Source: Saprospiraceae bacterium
GTDB taxonomy: Bacteria > Bacteroidota > Bacteroidia > Chitinophagales > Saprospiraceae
Assembly: GCA_020627535.1 (NCBI GenBank)
Contig: JAHDGU010000008.1
Coordinates: 62,001 to 126,000 of the forward strand
Direction of reading: 5' to 3'
Length of the DNA: 64,000 nucleotides
Of this stretch, positions 41,979 to 50,866 are shown in pieces (position 1 is the stretch's first letter; each line of letters starts with the position of its first letter). The notes below the pieces were generated by a model, which saw nothing but the letters and a program-made list of their open reading frames with translations, was not told where the DNA came from and made no database searches. The translations under genes and the position numbers were made by a program.

Positions 41979-43904
41979 CTACAGCTTGAGTCTCATATGT
42001 TTTGGATACTTGACCTCAAAGCGCATCTCTCTGGATACTTCTTCTGACGGAGCTAGATTGATAGTCCATGTGAGTTCGCCCGTGTCTTCGTTGATTTCAG
42101 CACCTGCGGCGGTATAGTCTATGACGATCTCTTTTTCTGTGCTCACGGGAATCTGATCATGAAGGATCAGCCGAGAGGTGGATGAGCGGCGATTGCGAAT
42201 CTTGTATTCATAGGCACGCTTTGCCACACGCTTTCCTGTCAAAAATGTGTTGCGATTTTTCAGGGCAATCGGATTGCGCTGGACGACTACATTTTCATCT
42301 CTACCCAGCGAGATTTTTATACTATCTGATGTCTCTGCGCTGAAGTTGAGATAGGAGCTGCCGACATATCCACCTTCTAGATAGAGATTCGTCTTTCCAT
42401 CTGGGAATGAGTACTGGTCCCAGTCCGTCATCAGTGCTATGAGATAGACATTGGGATCTAGTTTTGGCGTGGCATGATGCTCGTAGCTCGTCTCTAGCTG
42501 ATGTTTTGCGACAGTCACATTTTTGTCATCATCGCCTGACTGCACGGTGACGGGCACATCAATGAGATACTCGACGCTAGTGCTCCGCTGTATTTCCGTG
42601 CTGAGGACATTTCCGGCTTGTATGAGATCGTCAGATACTCGTACTCCATCTACATAGTAGTTAGCTCTTTCAGATTTTGATCCTCGAATACCTGATAGCT
42701 TGCCTGTTACGACTAATTCATCTAGCATTAATCCCTCTTGTAGCGATAAGTCCATTTGAGAAGCGAAAATGTTGAGTTCGATTGGTTTGAAACCTACATA
42801 GCTTACCCTTATGCGCCGAGCACCTACAGGTACTTTCATGCGATAGCTCCCATCTACATCCGTGCTTGTTCCGACTGGATGACCTACAAACTCTACAGTC
42901 GCTGCAATGAGCGGTTCACCACTGCGATCAGTGATGATTCCCCTGATCTCACGTACAGCAGGATTGTAAGGAAGGTGCTCATATCTTCTATCTTCTGCGT
43001 CATAGTCTCGCTGACGAAATTCTTGTCGAGACAGCCACCACGGCTTGAGTGCCGGATGAGAAGCGGAGGCGGTAGGCTGTGCTGTGCTCAAGGACACTTG
43101 GACATCGTCCCAGTTTACGCCAGTGTTTTGCCAGATTTGTGCTTTGTGTATCAAGGTGATCCCGTCTGCGAGATCATCCACCTTGAGATCATAGTGACTG
43201 GACCAGCCAGCTCCTGCTACCATGTAGTCTATGGTCAGCTCCACTGACTGCGCTCTTGTATTGATGATTTCTACTGCGACGCTTTTTGTGGCAGAAGTGC
43301 TTACTGGTTGTCTGAGATCAGTGATTTGTTCTTGGAGCTGAGACATCTCCGCAGATAGACCAGTAATCTCTGCATCGATGTCTAGCTTTCGATGCTCGAT
43401 GGCCTCGAGTCGTTCTCGATAGTACTGTGCAGTAGCCTTGAGTTGATCAAGATCTGAGCCTTGCTGACCAGCTTCTAGGACTCGATTGGCCACAAGCAGA
43501 TTGTACTCCTCTGTCAGTACTCGCTTTGAGGCTTCGAGCTTCTTGATACGAAGACTCAGCTCGGTATTCTTTGCTATCAACGTCTCTATCTCCGAGGAGT
43601 AATCTATACGGTCACCATAGTCTGTGAGGACCTTGACGGACAAAAGCTGGAAGTCGCCTGTGCTCGATACGCGCACAGATTCCTCCAGCAGATAGGGTGA
43701 GAGTCCTGAGATGACAATCATCTTTTGGTCAGTATCCAGTGAGATGCGTCCTTGTCTTTGGATCTGTGCTGTGGTCTCATAGACTTTGACTGCGGAGATA
43801 GGAATCTTGTCTTCTGTGATGTAGCAGTCTCTCGCAACTGCCGCAATTAGGAGAGAGTTGCAGAGAAGCAGCATGACAGTTGTTCGTAGTGTGATTGCTT
43901 GCAT
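41979..43904 (-). CDS. MuiA-like DUF4139 protein with inserted carboxypeptidase-regulatory domain
   Basis: 641 aa from the ATG at 43904 (signal peptide QAITLRTTVMLLLCNSLLIAAVA). The N-terminal part is DUF4140-like (ISAVKVYETTAQIQRQG), followed by a coiled coil (about 100-205) and the start of DUF4139 (VELTIDYMVAGAGWSSHYDL). After about residue 320 a carboxypeptidase-D regulatory-like domain is inserted (IRGIITDRSGEPLIAATVEF) plus a TonB-receptor-plug-like tail (LDELVVTGKLSGIRG, then YYVDGVRV). DUF4139 then resumes to the C terminus (SVEYLIDVPVTVQSGD onwards). The MuiA family is named after a mucoidy inhibitor; the function here is unknown. Confidence 0.88.
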   Translation of the reverse strand: MQAITLRTTVMLLLCNSLLIAAVARDCYITEDKIPISAVKVYETTAQIQRQGRISLDTDQKMIVISGLSPYLLEESVRVSSTGDFQLLSVKVLTDYGDRIDYSSEIETLIAKNTELSLRIKKLEASKRVLTEEYNLLVANRVLEAGQQGSDLDQLKATAQYYRERLEAIEHRKLDIDAEITGLSAEMSQLQEQITDLRQPVSTSATKSVAVEIINTRAQSVELTIDYMVAGAGWSSHYDLKVDDLADGITLIHKAQIWQNTGVNWDDVQVSLSTAQPTASASHPALKPWWLSRQEFRQRDYDAEDRRYEHLPYNPAVREIRGIITDRSGEPLIAATVEFVGHPVGTSTDVDGSYRMKVPVGARRIRVSYVGFKPIELNIFASQMDLSLQEGLMLDELVVTGKLSGIRGSKSERANYYVDGVRVSDDLIQAGNVLSTEIQRSTSVEYLIDVPVTVQSGDDDKNVTVAKHQLETSYEHHATPKLDPNVYLIALMTDWDQYSFPDGKTNLYLEGGYVGSSYLNFSAETSDSIKISLGRDENVVVQRNPIALKNRNTFLTGKRVAKRAYEYKIRNRRSSTSRLILHDQIPVSTEKEIVIDYTAAGAEINEDTGELTWTINLAPSEEVSREMRFEVKYPKHMRLKL

Positions 43905-44086
43905 AGGAGAAAGCTTTAGAGATGAGTCTGACTCAAAGGAATTTGTAATCAAATACAGTAGTAATATAGACGTCAATAATCGTTCGCTGGTGAGGTCTTT
44001 GATAGATCACAGCGATCCAAAAGTCCTTGACAACTCAACGACACCTATATTCGTTGATCTACATGGTGACCTTGCTTGATGACAAT

Positions 44087-45091
44087 ATGAATTTGACGAG
44101 ATCTCAGAGATTTTGCACTCGGAGCAAGTTTATAGTACTCATCGTCTTATTTGTCATAGGTACATCGAGTTGGGCACAGCAAGCTCCTCAATATAGTCTT
44201 ACCGCCTTCAATCCTTATCAGGCCAATTTTGCCTACGCAGGATTTGATGGCACACTTACTGGTGCTGCGGTTTACAGGAGTCAGTGGAATGGACTTGCAG
44301 GCAGCCCTGAGTCTCAGTGGATCACTGGACATGCCCCAGTTTATCGTCTGCGAGGTGCCCTAGGTGCGTCCCTTCACAATGAAAGCCTAGGGGTAGAGCA
44401 AAATCTGAGACTCTCATTGAGCTATAATCACGTCCGCGAGATGGAGTTTGGTTACCTATCAGCTGGTATCCAACTTGGTGCATTCCAAAAGACATTTGAC
44501 GGAAGTCTGCTCAGAGCCCGTGAAGGAATATACAGGGATGGAAGCTTTTCACACAATGATCCAGCCTTAGTAGAATCCCAGATTGCGAGCTTCACCCCAT
44601 TTGCAGGCGTCGCGTTCTATGTCATCACTGATCTCCTAGAGGGTGGCATACAGTGGAGTAATCTTCTAGCTGGGCCGTTGACGGATAATAGCAGTAACAT
44701 CGCCATCGATCAGGTATCCGACCTTCAGATATTCCTGCAGTCACAGTATGAATTCAGTCAGGATCTTGTAGCTCGAGCAGCGATCCAGCTCAAGTCAGAT
44801 CTGGTCATGTGGCAGAGCGAACTCCATGCTTGGGCTGTCTACAGAGACATGTATGGTGCAGGACTAGGGTATCGCGGTATCAATGGGCCAAATGCCGATG
44901 CGATAGTGCTCTTGGCCACGCTCAGACTAGGCGAGCGATGGGTGGCGAACTATGCTTATGACCTGGGCTTGAGTAGTCTAAACTCGGTCCACTCCGGCTC
45001 CCATGAGATCATGGTGGTCTACAATTTGGGCCGTCGTATCGGAGAGGCGCAAAGAGTTCCCGTGATCCACAATCCTAGGTTTTTGGACTAG
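44087..45091 (+). CDS. porP: PorP/SprF family type IX secretion outer-membrane protein
   Basis: 334 aa from the ATG at 44087 (signal peptide FIVLIVLFVIGTSSWAQ). PorP/SprF signature: QAPQYSLTAFNPYQANFAYAG near the N terminus, YRSQWNGLAGSPESQ, then about 14 amphipathic strands and a final NLGRRIG strand. Some members of this family bind C-terminal signals or anchor the PorE lipoprotein. It lies 180 bp upstream of gldK, in the order seen in T9SS core clusters. Confidence 0.9.
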   Translation: MNLTRSQRFCTRSKFIVLIVLFVIGTSSWAQQAPQYSLTAFNPYQANFAYAGFDGTLTGAAVYRSQWNGLAGSPESQWITGHAPVYRLRGALGASLHNESLGVEQNLRLSLSYNHVREMEFGYLSAGIQLGAFQKTFDGSLLRAREGIYRDGSFSHNDPALVESQIASFTPFAGVAFYVITDLLEGGIQWSNLLAGPLTDNSSNIAIDQVSDLQIFLQSQYEFSQDLVARAAIQLKSDLVMWQSELHAWAVYRDMYGAGLGYRGINGPNADAIVLLATLRLGERWVANYAYDLGLSSLNSVHSGSHEIMVVYNLGRRIGEAQRVPVIHNPRFLD

Positions 45092-45095
45092 TATC

Positions 45096-45110
45096 GGCTT
45101 TCGCCAAAAT
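45096..45110 (-). repeat. dispersed GNRA-hairpin motif, intergenic copy
   Basis: On the minus strand ATTTT then GGC-GAAA-GCC, 5 bp after the porP stop. Confidence 0.6.
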
Positions 45111-45193
45111 AATCTGCTCCACTACTGCGTTTGCATCTGTCAGGGGAAGACTTTATCCTTACAGAGGGGCAAGTCTAACAACAGATTAATTTA

Positions 45194-45223
45194 TTGTGAA
45201 TGTTTGTCAATGTATTATCTTTG
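45194..45223 (+). promoter_or_regulatory. promoter of the gldKLMN operon
   Basis: TTG (45194-45196), exactly 19 bp, then TATCTTTG (45216-45223): a full Bacteroidota -33/-7 promoter. It predicts a leader of about 44 nt and excludes the upstream in-frame start at 45196. Confidence 0.75.
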
Positions 45224-45270
45224 GCTGCCTTAAGCAGGGACAGCTTACAGTTATTACTAACTCGACTACG

Positions 45271-46512
45271 ATGAAAAAACTTGATTATTTACTTCGAGGT
45301 ATTGCTGCAACCTTCGTTGTAATATTGATGGCATCCTGTGGGTCCTCCGGAGATTATGGAGAGCTCATAGGCGTGGAGGATCGACCGAAATATGGAGGGA
45401 TCAACCCTTATGGAATGGTATACGTGCCATCCGGAACACTTCATATCGGACAGAGCGATCAAGACATGTTCAGTACCAACATTCAGCGACCGAAGAGCAT
45501 TTCGATCGTCGGATTTTGGATGGACGACACAGAAATCACAAACAATGAGTATCGTCAATTCGTCCATTACGTCAGAGACTCAATCGGCCATGTGATCATG
45601 GGCGACTTTATCGAAGATGACTTCGGTAATGAGAAGATCGACTGGGAATGGGAACTCGACTGGGACAGCGAAGAGCTGGACGAGATGTTTTACCAGGACG
45701 AAGAAGCGATCAATGGTAGAGAGCTTGACGATAGAAAGCTCAACTACTACTACGAGTGGAGAGATTGGCAGGCTGCGGCGCGAGGGGTATCTCGCGCAGA
45801 GCAGATAGAGTCAGAAGAGGTGAATATCTATCCAGACGAACTATGCTGGATCAGAGACTTCGGGTACTCTTACAATGAGCCGATGACTCGAAACTACTTT
45901 AATCACCCAGCTTTCGACGACTATCCAGTTGTCGGTGTTGATTGGCAACAAGCCAAGGCATTCTGTAACTGGAGAACGCAGTTGTGGAATGAGTACAAGG
46001 GTGATGAAGCTCCCAACACAGAGGACTTCAGGCTTCCTACTGAGTATGAGTGGGAATATGCCTCTAGAGGTGGCCAAGACTTGGCGCCATATCCGTGGGG
46101 AGCATACTATGTCAGAAATGCCAAAGGATGTCTTCTAGCCAACTTTAAACCTGGCAGAGGTAACTATCCTGAAGATGGTGGATTCCATACTGTGAAAGCC
46201 GATGCATACTTTACCAACAACTATGGTCTTTACAATATGGCCGGTAACGTAGCAGAATGGACGATCACGGCATATGATCCCAATCTCAGTGCATTTGTGC
46301 ACGACATGAATCCTGACTACAGATATGATGCAGCACCAGATGATCCTCCAGCGCTCAAGCGCAAGGTGATCAGAGGTGGATCATGGAAGGATGTCTATTA
46401 CTACCTCCATACGGGTACACGTACTTGGGAGTATCAAGACACCAATAAGTCGTACATCGGATTCAGATGTGTACTTACTTTCTTGGGACGATCTATCAAC
46501 GACTTTAAGTAA
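45271..46512 (+). CDS. gldK: type IX secretion/gliding lipoprotein GldK (PorK)
   Basis: 413 aa. Lipoprotein signal MKKLDYLLRGIAATFVVILMASC. The rest is a formylglycine-generating-enzyme (SUMF1) fold: GMVYVPSGTLHIGQSDQD, FWMDDTEITNNEYRQFV, YPVVGVDWQQAKAFCNWR, LPTEYEWEYASRGG, NMAGNVAEW, VIRGGSWKD and YIGFRC. With GldN it forms the periplasmic ring under the outer membrane. The length matches GldK, and the following gldL, gldM and gldN confirm the identity. Confidence 0.96.
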   Translation: MKKLDYLLRGIAATFVVILMASCGSSGDYGELIGVEDRPKYGGINPYGMVYVPSGTLHIGQSDQDMFSTNIQRPKSISIVGFWMDDTEITNNEYRQFVHYVRDSIGHVIMGDFIEDDFGNEKIDWEWELDWDSEELDEMFYQDEEAINGRELDDRKLNYYYEWRDWQAAARGVSRAEQIESEEVNIYPDELCWIRDFGYSYNEPMTRNYFNHPAFDDYPVVGVDWQQAKAFCNWRTQLWNEYKGDEAPNTEDFRLPTEYEWEYASRGGQDLAPYPWGAYYVRNAKGCLLANFKPGRGNYPEDGGFHTVKADAYFTNNYGLYNMAGNVAEWTITAYDPNLSAFVHDMNPDYRYDAAPDDPPALKRKVIRGGSWKDVYYYLHTGTRTWEYQDTNKSYIGFRCVLTFLGRSINDFK

Positions 46513-46664
46513 GCCGGTGGGATCTTCACAAGGAATGCCTACCCCTTGTAAATTCATGCAACAACCCTAGCACCAATTGACGATATCATCATGTCAATGG
46601 GCAGGATGTGATTGTCATGGATTCAAAGTCATTAACCATATTCAACATTAAATAGAAAGCAAAA

Positions 46665-47270
46665 ATGAGTTTCGTAAAGTCTAAAGGATTCAAATACCTG
46701 AAAAACCTTGTCATTGGAGTTGGAGCAGCACTTGTAATGCTCGGAGCACTCTACAAGATTAATTCTTGGCCTATGCCTTCTATCGGCGGTGCCAGTATCA
46801 ATTTGCTTTCAGTTGGATTGATTACAGAGGCTATTCTATTCTTGTTTCTAGGAGTCATCGGACCAGAAAAGGATTACTACTGGGAGAAACTATACCCAGG
46901 ATTGGATAAGTATGAGTCAAAAATTGCGCCGCTAGGTGCTGGCGAAGTTGGTGACACTGGTCGTCCTATCAATGGAGAGATCGTTGAGAATCAGCTTGGA
47001 GGAATGCTCACTGAGCTTCAGACCATGTCTAAGAGCTTAGGTTCGCTCAAAGCCCTACAAGAGATAGACTTTACCGAGACAGGTGAACAAGTCAAGACTC
47101 TAGGTAACTTCTATGGTAAACTCAATGAAGCTATGACCAACCTAGCTGGAACAATCGACGATACACAGAAGTACAAAGAGCAAATGACAGCGCTCAATGA
47201 CAACTTGAGCTCGCTCAATGGCGTATACGGTAACGTACTTACGGCCATGACTGGAAGAAATAATGCATAA
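46665..47270 (+). CDS. gldL: type IX secretion motor protein GldL (PorL)
   Basis: 201 aa. Two N-terminal TM helices (about 14-31 and 45-66) and a cytoplasmic coiled-coil tail. The second helix holds Glu55 (GLITEAILFLFLG), the probable proton-pathway residue of the rotary motor. Five GldL surround two GldM in the inner membrane and use the proton gradient to power secretion and gliding. It lies 152 bp after gldK and 47 bp before gldM. Confidence 0.97.
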   Translation: MSFVKSKGFKYLKNLVIGVGAALVMLGALYKINSWPMPSIGGASINLLSVGLITEAILFLFLGVIGPEKDYYWEKLYPGLDKYESKIAPLGAGEVGDTGRPINGEIVENQLGGMLTELQTMSKSLGSLKALQEIDFTETGEQVKTLGNFYGKLNEAMTNLAGTIDDTQKYKEQMTALNDNLSSLNGVYGNVLTAMTGRNNA

Positions 47271-47317
47271 TGCCCCCTTGGGATTTTGATTTTTTCAACA
47301 AACTAAAAACGTAAAAA

Positions 47318-48916
47318 ATGTCAATACCTAAGGAACCCAGGCAGCTGATGATCAACATCATGTACCTGGTGCTTACTGCCCTCCTTGCATTGAACGTATC
47401 GGCTGAGGTATTTAACGCTTTCAAAGTCGTTGACAAAGGACTGATCAAGTCCAATTCTGCTCTAGATCAATCCAACGCGGCTCTTCCGGATGCAATCCGT
47501 ACAGGTGCGAAGAAAAAAGAATCGCTAGCGAAGTATGCGGAGCTTATCGAGCCAGGTCGAAATCTAGGAGCTGAGATGAATCAATACATTCAGCAACTCA
47601 AGGACGATATGATCGCGGATAAAGGATATGTCGTGGATAAAGAGACTGGGAAGGAAACAGATGAGCTTGTGGGTAAGAAGGATTTCGATGTTACCACAAG
47701 AATCCTTGTTGATGGACCTAATCAAGATGGGAATGGTAAAGGAGCTGAGCTCAAACAAAAGCTTGATGCCTATAAAAAAGCCATGCTTGATTTGGTTGAA
47801 GATGATCCGGACACAGAGGTGAACGAAAAAGAGGAATTCAACAAAGCGATAGCCCTAAAACTCGATGATGAGACGTGGAAAAAGAAAGGAAAGCCAAGCT
47901 GGCATCATATGAATTTCTCTCACATGCCTCTTCAGGCTGTACTCCCGCTTTTGACTAAATATCAGAATGATGTGAAGTCAACGGAAGCAGCCTTCTTGAG
48001 TTATTTGGCTGGTAAAGTAGGTACGACTACTGATGTGGTTATTGACAAGTATACAGTAGTATCTGCCGCAGAGAATTCATACATCATCAAAGGTGATCCT
48101 TACAAGGCTGAGGTATTTTTGAGTGCGGCGGCATCTGCAGACAGTAAGACTGGTATCACAGTATCTGTAGATGGAAGATCACTTCCGACCAACTCAGAAG
48201 GAATCGCTACTTACACAACGACTCCTAGTTCTGTAGGAAAGAAAAGCTACACAGCAACGGCCACCATTACCAATCCAACTACCGGTGAGACACAGTCCTT
48301 CAAAAAGACCTTCAACTATGAAGTAGGTGAGCGTGGTGTATCTGTGTCAGCTACCAAGATGAATGTTTTCTACATTGGCGTGCCCAATCCTGTATCTGTC
48401 ACAGCTGCAGGTGTACCGTCCAATCAGATTAAAGTATCTATGTCAGGTGCTGGTGGTGGCAAAATTGTCCCTAAAAACGGCAACTACGAAGTCACAGCGA
48501 CGAAACCGACTAAGAGTGGAGAATTTGCTTACGTCAATGTATCTGGTCCTGGACTTAATGAGAAAAGAGAATTCCGCGTGAAGCGTATTCCTGATCCAGT
48601 GGCAAAGCTTGGTGGTAAAGCAGGGGGACTGATGGATCCTGGTACATTCCGTGTACAGCTCGGTATTGGAGCATTCCTTGACGGATTTGACTTTGATGCC
48701 AAGTGCTCTATCAAAGGCTATAGAATGCTCTATGTCCCGAAGAGGGAGGATGCAATTCCTGTACTTAATGTAGGGGCGAGATTTGGGGCAGATGCCAAGA
48801 AGTATATCGGGCAGGCAAAGCCAGGTGATACGTTCAACTTTATCGATGTAAAAGCACAGTGTCCTGGTGACATTGCAGCTAGGGAGATCAACTCTTTGGT
48901 CTTCAGTATTAAATAA
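47318..48916 (+). CDS. gldM: type IX secretion motor protein GldM (PorM)
   Basis: 532 aa, the usual length. The N terminus (MSIPKEPRQLMINIMYLVL) carries one TM helix preceded by Arg8, thought to pair with the GldL glutamate. Four periplasmic domains D1-D4 follow, the last two Ig-like (TVSVDGRSLPTN region, then VSATKMNVFYIGVPNPVSV). GldM spans the periplasm and passes torque from GldL to the GldK/GldN ring. Confidence 0.97.
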   Translation: MSIPKEPRQLMINIMYLVLTALLALNVSAEVFNAFKVVDKGLIKSNSALDQSNAALPDAIRTGAKKKESLAKYAELIEPGRNLGAEMNQYIQQLKDDMIADKGYVVDKETGKETDELVGKKDFDVTTRILVDGPNQDGNGKGAELKQKLDAYKKAMLDLVEDDPDTEVNEKEEFNKAIALKLDDETWKKKGKPSWHHMNFSHMPLQAVLPLLTKYQNDVKSTEAAFLSYLAGKVGTTTDVVIDKYTVVSAAENSYIIKGDPYKAEVFLSAAASADSKTGITVSVDGRSLPTNSEGIATYTTTPSSVGKKSYTATATITNPTTGETQSFKKTFNYEVGERGVSVSATKMNVFYIGVPNPVSVTAAGVPSNQIKVSMSGAGGGKIVPKNGNYEVTATKPTKSGEFAYVNVSGPGLNEKREFRVKRIPDPVAKLGGKAGGLMDPGTFRVQLGIGAFLDGFDFDAKCSIKGYRMLYVPKREDAIPVLNVGARFGADAKKYIGQAKPGDTFNFIDVKAQCPGDIAAREINSLVFSIK

Positions 48917-48943
48917 GAAACTACGCAGTAAATTCACAGTATC

Positions 48944-49819
48944 ATGAAATCAATGAAGCTATTTTCAGGATTGCTGGCCCTCATGTTTTTCGCCACGGCA
49001 GTCTCCGCACAGAGAGATGCTGAGCTCGATGATATCATCACCGAGTCAAGTGCGCCGAGCGAAGATCTATTTCTCGATGATATCGTGGAGCGCACCCTCG
49101 TATATGAGAGTAAGGTGCTTCCCTACGAGTCCCTAAGAGAGGCGGATATTCCTTGGCAAAAGAGAATCTGGAGAGTCATTGATACGCGTGAAAAATTGAA
49201 TCTGCACTTCCAAAACGAAAAAGAGCCATTCTTTAACATCATCAAGGATGCTGCGATCAATGGTGAGATCACGGTATTCAAGGGTGATGACAAGAATTTT
49301 TCTCAGCCGATGTTCGGAAGTGAGGTAGAGAAAATGCTCAAGAGACAGGATACCATCCAGGTACCAGATCCCGAGACATTTGACCTCGTGACGACGATCA
49401 GAACTCTTGAGATCTTCGCTTCGAGCATTCAGACGTACAGAGTGAAAGAAGTGTGGTACTTCAACAAGGAGGAATCTGTAGTGAAGTGCCGAATTCTAGG
49501 AATTGCTCCTATCTATCAGGAGTTTGATCCTGATAGTGGTGTATTCTTGGCAGAATATCCACTCTTTTGGGTCTACTACCCACAAGCCAGAGAGATTCTT
49601 GCCAGACATAAGGTCTTCAATGCTAACAACGATGCAGCACCGCTTACATGGTATGACATCTTTGAGCAGCGGCAGTTTTCAAGCTTTATCTGGAAGCAGA
49701 GCAATGAGCTAGATGCTCACCTCAGTGCTCTAGGCTACGAAGGTGTGGATCTCCTTATGGAATCAGAAAAGATCAAAGCGGAGTTGTTTAATTTTGAGCA
49801 CGATCTCTGGTCTTACTAG
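48944..49819 (+). CDS. gldN: type IX secretion/gliding protein GldN (PorN)
   Basis: 291 aa, signal peptide MKSMKLFSGLLALMFFATAVSAQ. GldN landmarks: ADIPWQKRIWRVIDTREKLN, ITVFKGDDKNFSQPM, VKEVWYFNKEESVVKCRILGIAP and PLFWVYYPQAR. It partners GldK in the outer-membrane-associated ring. It is the last gene of the operon, 27 bp after gldM, with a terminator at 49865. Confidence 0.97.
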   Translation: MKSMKLFSGLLALMFFATAVSAQRDAELDDIITESSAPSEDLFLDDIVERTLVYESKVLPYESLREADIPWQKRIWRVIDTREKLNLHFQNEKEPFFNIIKDAAINGEITVFKGDDKNFSQPMFGSEVEKMLKRQDTIQVPDPETFDLVTTIRTLEIFASSIQTYRVKEVWYFNKEESVVKCRILGIAPIYQEFDPDSGVFLAEYPLFWVYYPQAREILARHKVFNANNDAAPLTWYDIFEQRQFSSFIWKQSNELDAHLSALGYEGVDLLMESEKIKAELFNFEHDLWSY

Positions 49820-49864
49820 AACCAGATCGAGATATACCCGGGCCCAGCGGGCCAATTGAAAATC

Positions 49865-49907
49865 GAAGCCGTCACCCTTTCTTAGGTTGACGGCTTCATC
49901 ATTTTTA
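49865..49907 (+). terminator. terminator of the gldKLMN operon
   Basis: GAAGCCGTCA pairs with TGACGGCTTC (10 bp, 13-nt loop), followed shortly by a T-run (ATCATTTTTA). It follows the gldN stop by 45 bp. Confidence 0.8.
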
Positions 49908-49914
49908 GTCCAGT

Positions 49915-50544
49915 ATGATCCAGAGTAGTGTTCGATTCCTTTTGACCGTCTTACTGTGCTCACTTGCTCAAGCATTACCGGCCCAAGACCAGTTTATCGA
50001 TCCTAGGGATGGTCAGATTTATGAACTGATCGAGGTGGATGGCAAGATGTGGTTTGACAGCAATCTTAGATTTCGTAGCCAAGATTCCTATTGCAATCAG
50101 AAACGAAGCAAAAAAGTGCTTTGTGAGCAAGGTAACTACTATCGTCATACGGAGCTTGATTCTGTCTGTCCTACAGGGACGCATCTGCTGACTAGTGGCG
50201 AATGGCTGGAGCTATTTGGCAAACTCTTTGAAGAGGCTGAAGTGACGGCTCAGGACATAGAAATAAGGAGCTCTTACCAGTCACCTTATCTCTATGTCAA
50301 GGAAAAAAAGGAGGAGATGGACATTTTCAAGTCTCGACTCATCAATCTATATCCCACAGGATGGATCCAAGGTAAGAAGTGGCATCTCAATAAGACTGCG
50401 CTTCACTATTGGGTACAGCACCCAGATAAGAAGATGCATTTGCACATCGGGAAATATGGATTTAATCGGCATACGCATAAGCATCATATTGAGGATGTGC
50501 CGCGCAAAAACAGAAGATTTGCTGTAAGGTGTATCTTAGACTGA
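49915..50544 (+). CDS. secreted FISUMP-domain protein
   Basis: 209 aa with a signal peptide (SVRFLLTVLLCSLAQALPAQ). The domain matches the Fibrobacter succinogenes major-paralogue (FISUMP) pattern: FIDPRDGQIYELIEVDGKMW, then CEQGNYYRHTEL, then SVCPTGTHLLTSGEWLELF, ending FAVRCILD, with four Cys likely to form disulfides. The usual YTW and LPSGYR-type segments are degenerate and the C-terminal part is His-rich. The function of the family is not established; it is a surface or secreted protein next to the secretion genes. No sorting domain is present. Confidence 0.78.
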   Translation: MIQSSVRFLLTVLLCSLAQALPAQDQFIDPRDGQIYELIEVDGKMWFDSNLRFRSQDSYCNQKRSKKVLCEQGNYYRHTELDSVCPTGTHLLTSGEWLELFGKLFEEAEVTAQDIEIRSSYQSPYLYVKEKKEEMDIFKSRLINLYPTGWIQGKKWHLNKTALHYWVQHPDKKMHLHIGKYGFNRHTHKHHIEDVPRKNRRFAVRCILD

Positions 50545-50562
50545 GATCAAGCTTAGCACGAC

Positions 50563-50847
50563 ATGATTGACGACTCCAAGATCCTTACACTTCATCCGCA
50601 AGGCAAGAAAGGAACAAATATCTCAAGAGCCAAATACGACTTAATCAAGGAATATATCCTGAAGCGTCTGGGCGAGTGTCAGGATATGGCCTTTCAAGAT
50701 CTTTTTGATGGAGCCATAGAGGAGCTAAGTGCTGACTTTGACGGAAAGGTCGGCTGGTATGTCGTGACGGTGAAGTTGGATCTTGAGGCACGCAAGATCA
50801 TAGAGCGCGTGCCAAGGACTAGCCCGCATAGCTTGAGGATGATCTAG
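50563..50847 (+). CDS. small conserved protein of unknown function (DUF6958-like)
   Basis: 94 aa. The N terminus reads ILTLHPQGKKGTNISRAKYD, followed by helices and a WYVVTVKLDLEARKIIERVP segment near the end. This looks like the DUF6958 pattern of small Bacteroidota proteins with a winged-helix-like fold; that name is from memory. Neighbours share its strand with 18- and 10-bp gaps. Confidence 0.7.
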   Translation: MIDDSKILTLHPQGKKGTNISRAKYDLIKEYILKRLGECQDMAFQDLFDGAIEELSADFDGKVGWYVVTVKLDLEARKIIERVPRTSPHSLRMI

Positions 50848-50866
50848 CTCACCTACAATGAAAGGT

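Noticed and set aside
41019-42047. 342-codon plus-strand open frame opposite the DUF4271 gene
   Set aside because: It is antisense to a low-complexity Ser/Glu/Pro linker whose codon bias keeps the opposite frame open. It is rich in Ser/Ala/Leu, has no promoter, and the minus-strand gene has a signal peptide and membrane domain.
49838-49855. GC-rich stretch after gldN (CCCGGGCCCAGCGGGCC)
   Set aside because: It can fold on itself but has no T-run. The real terminator is the clean hairpin at 49865-49907.
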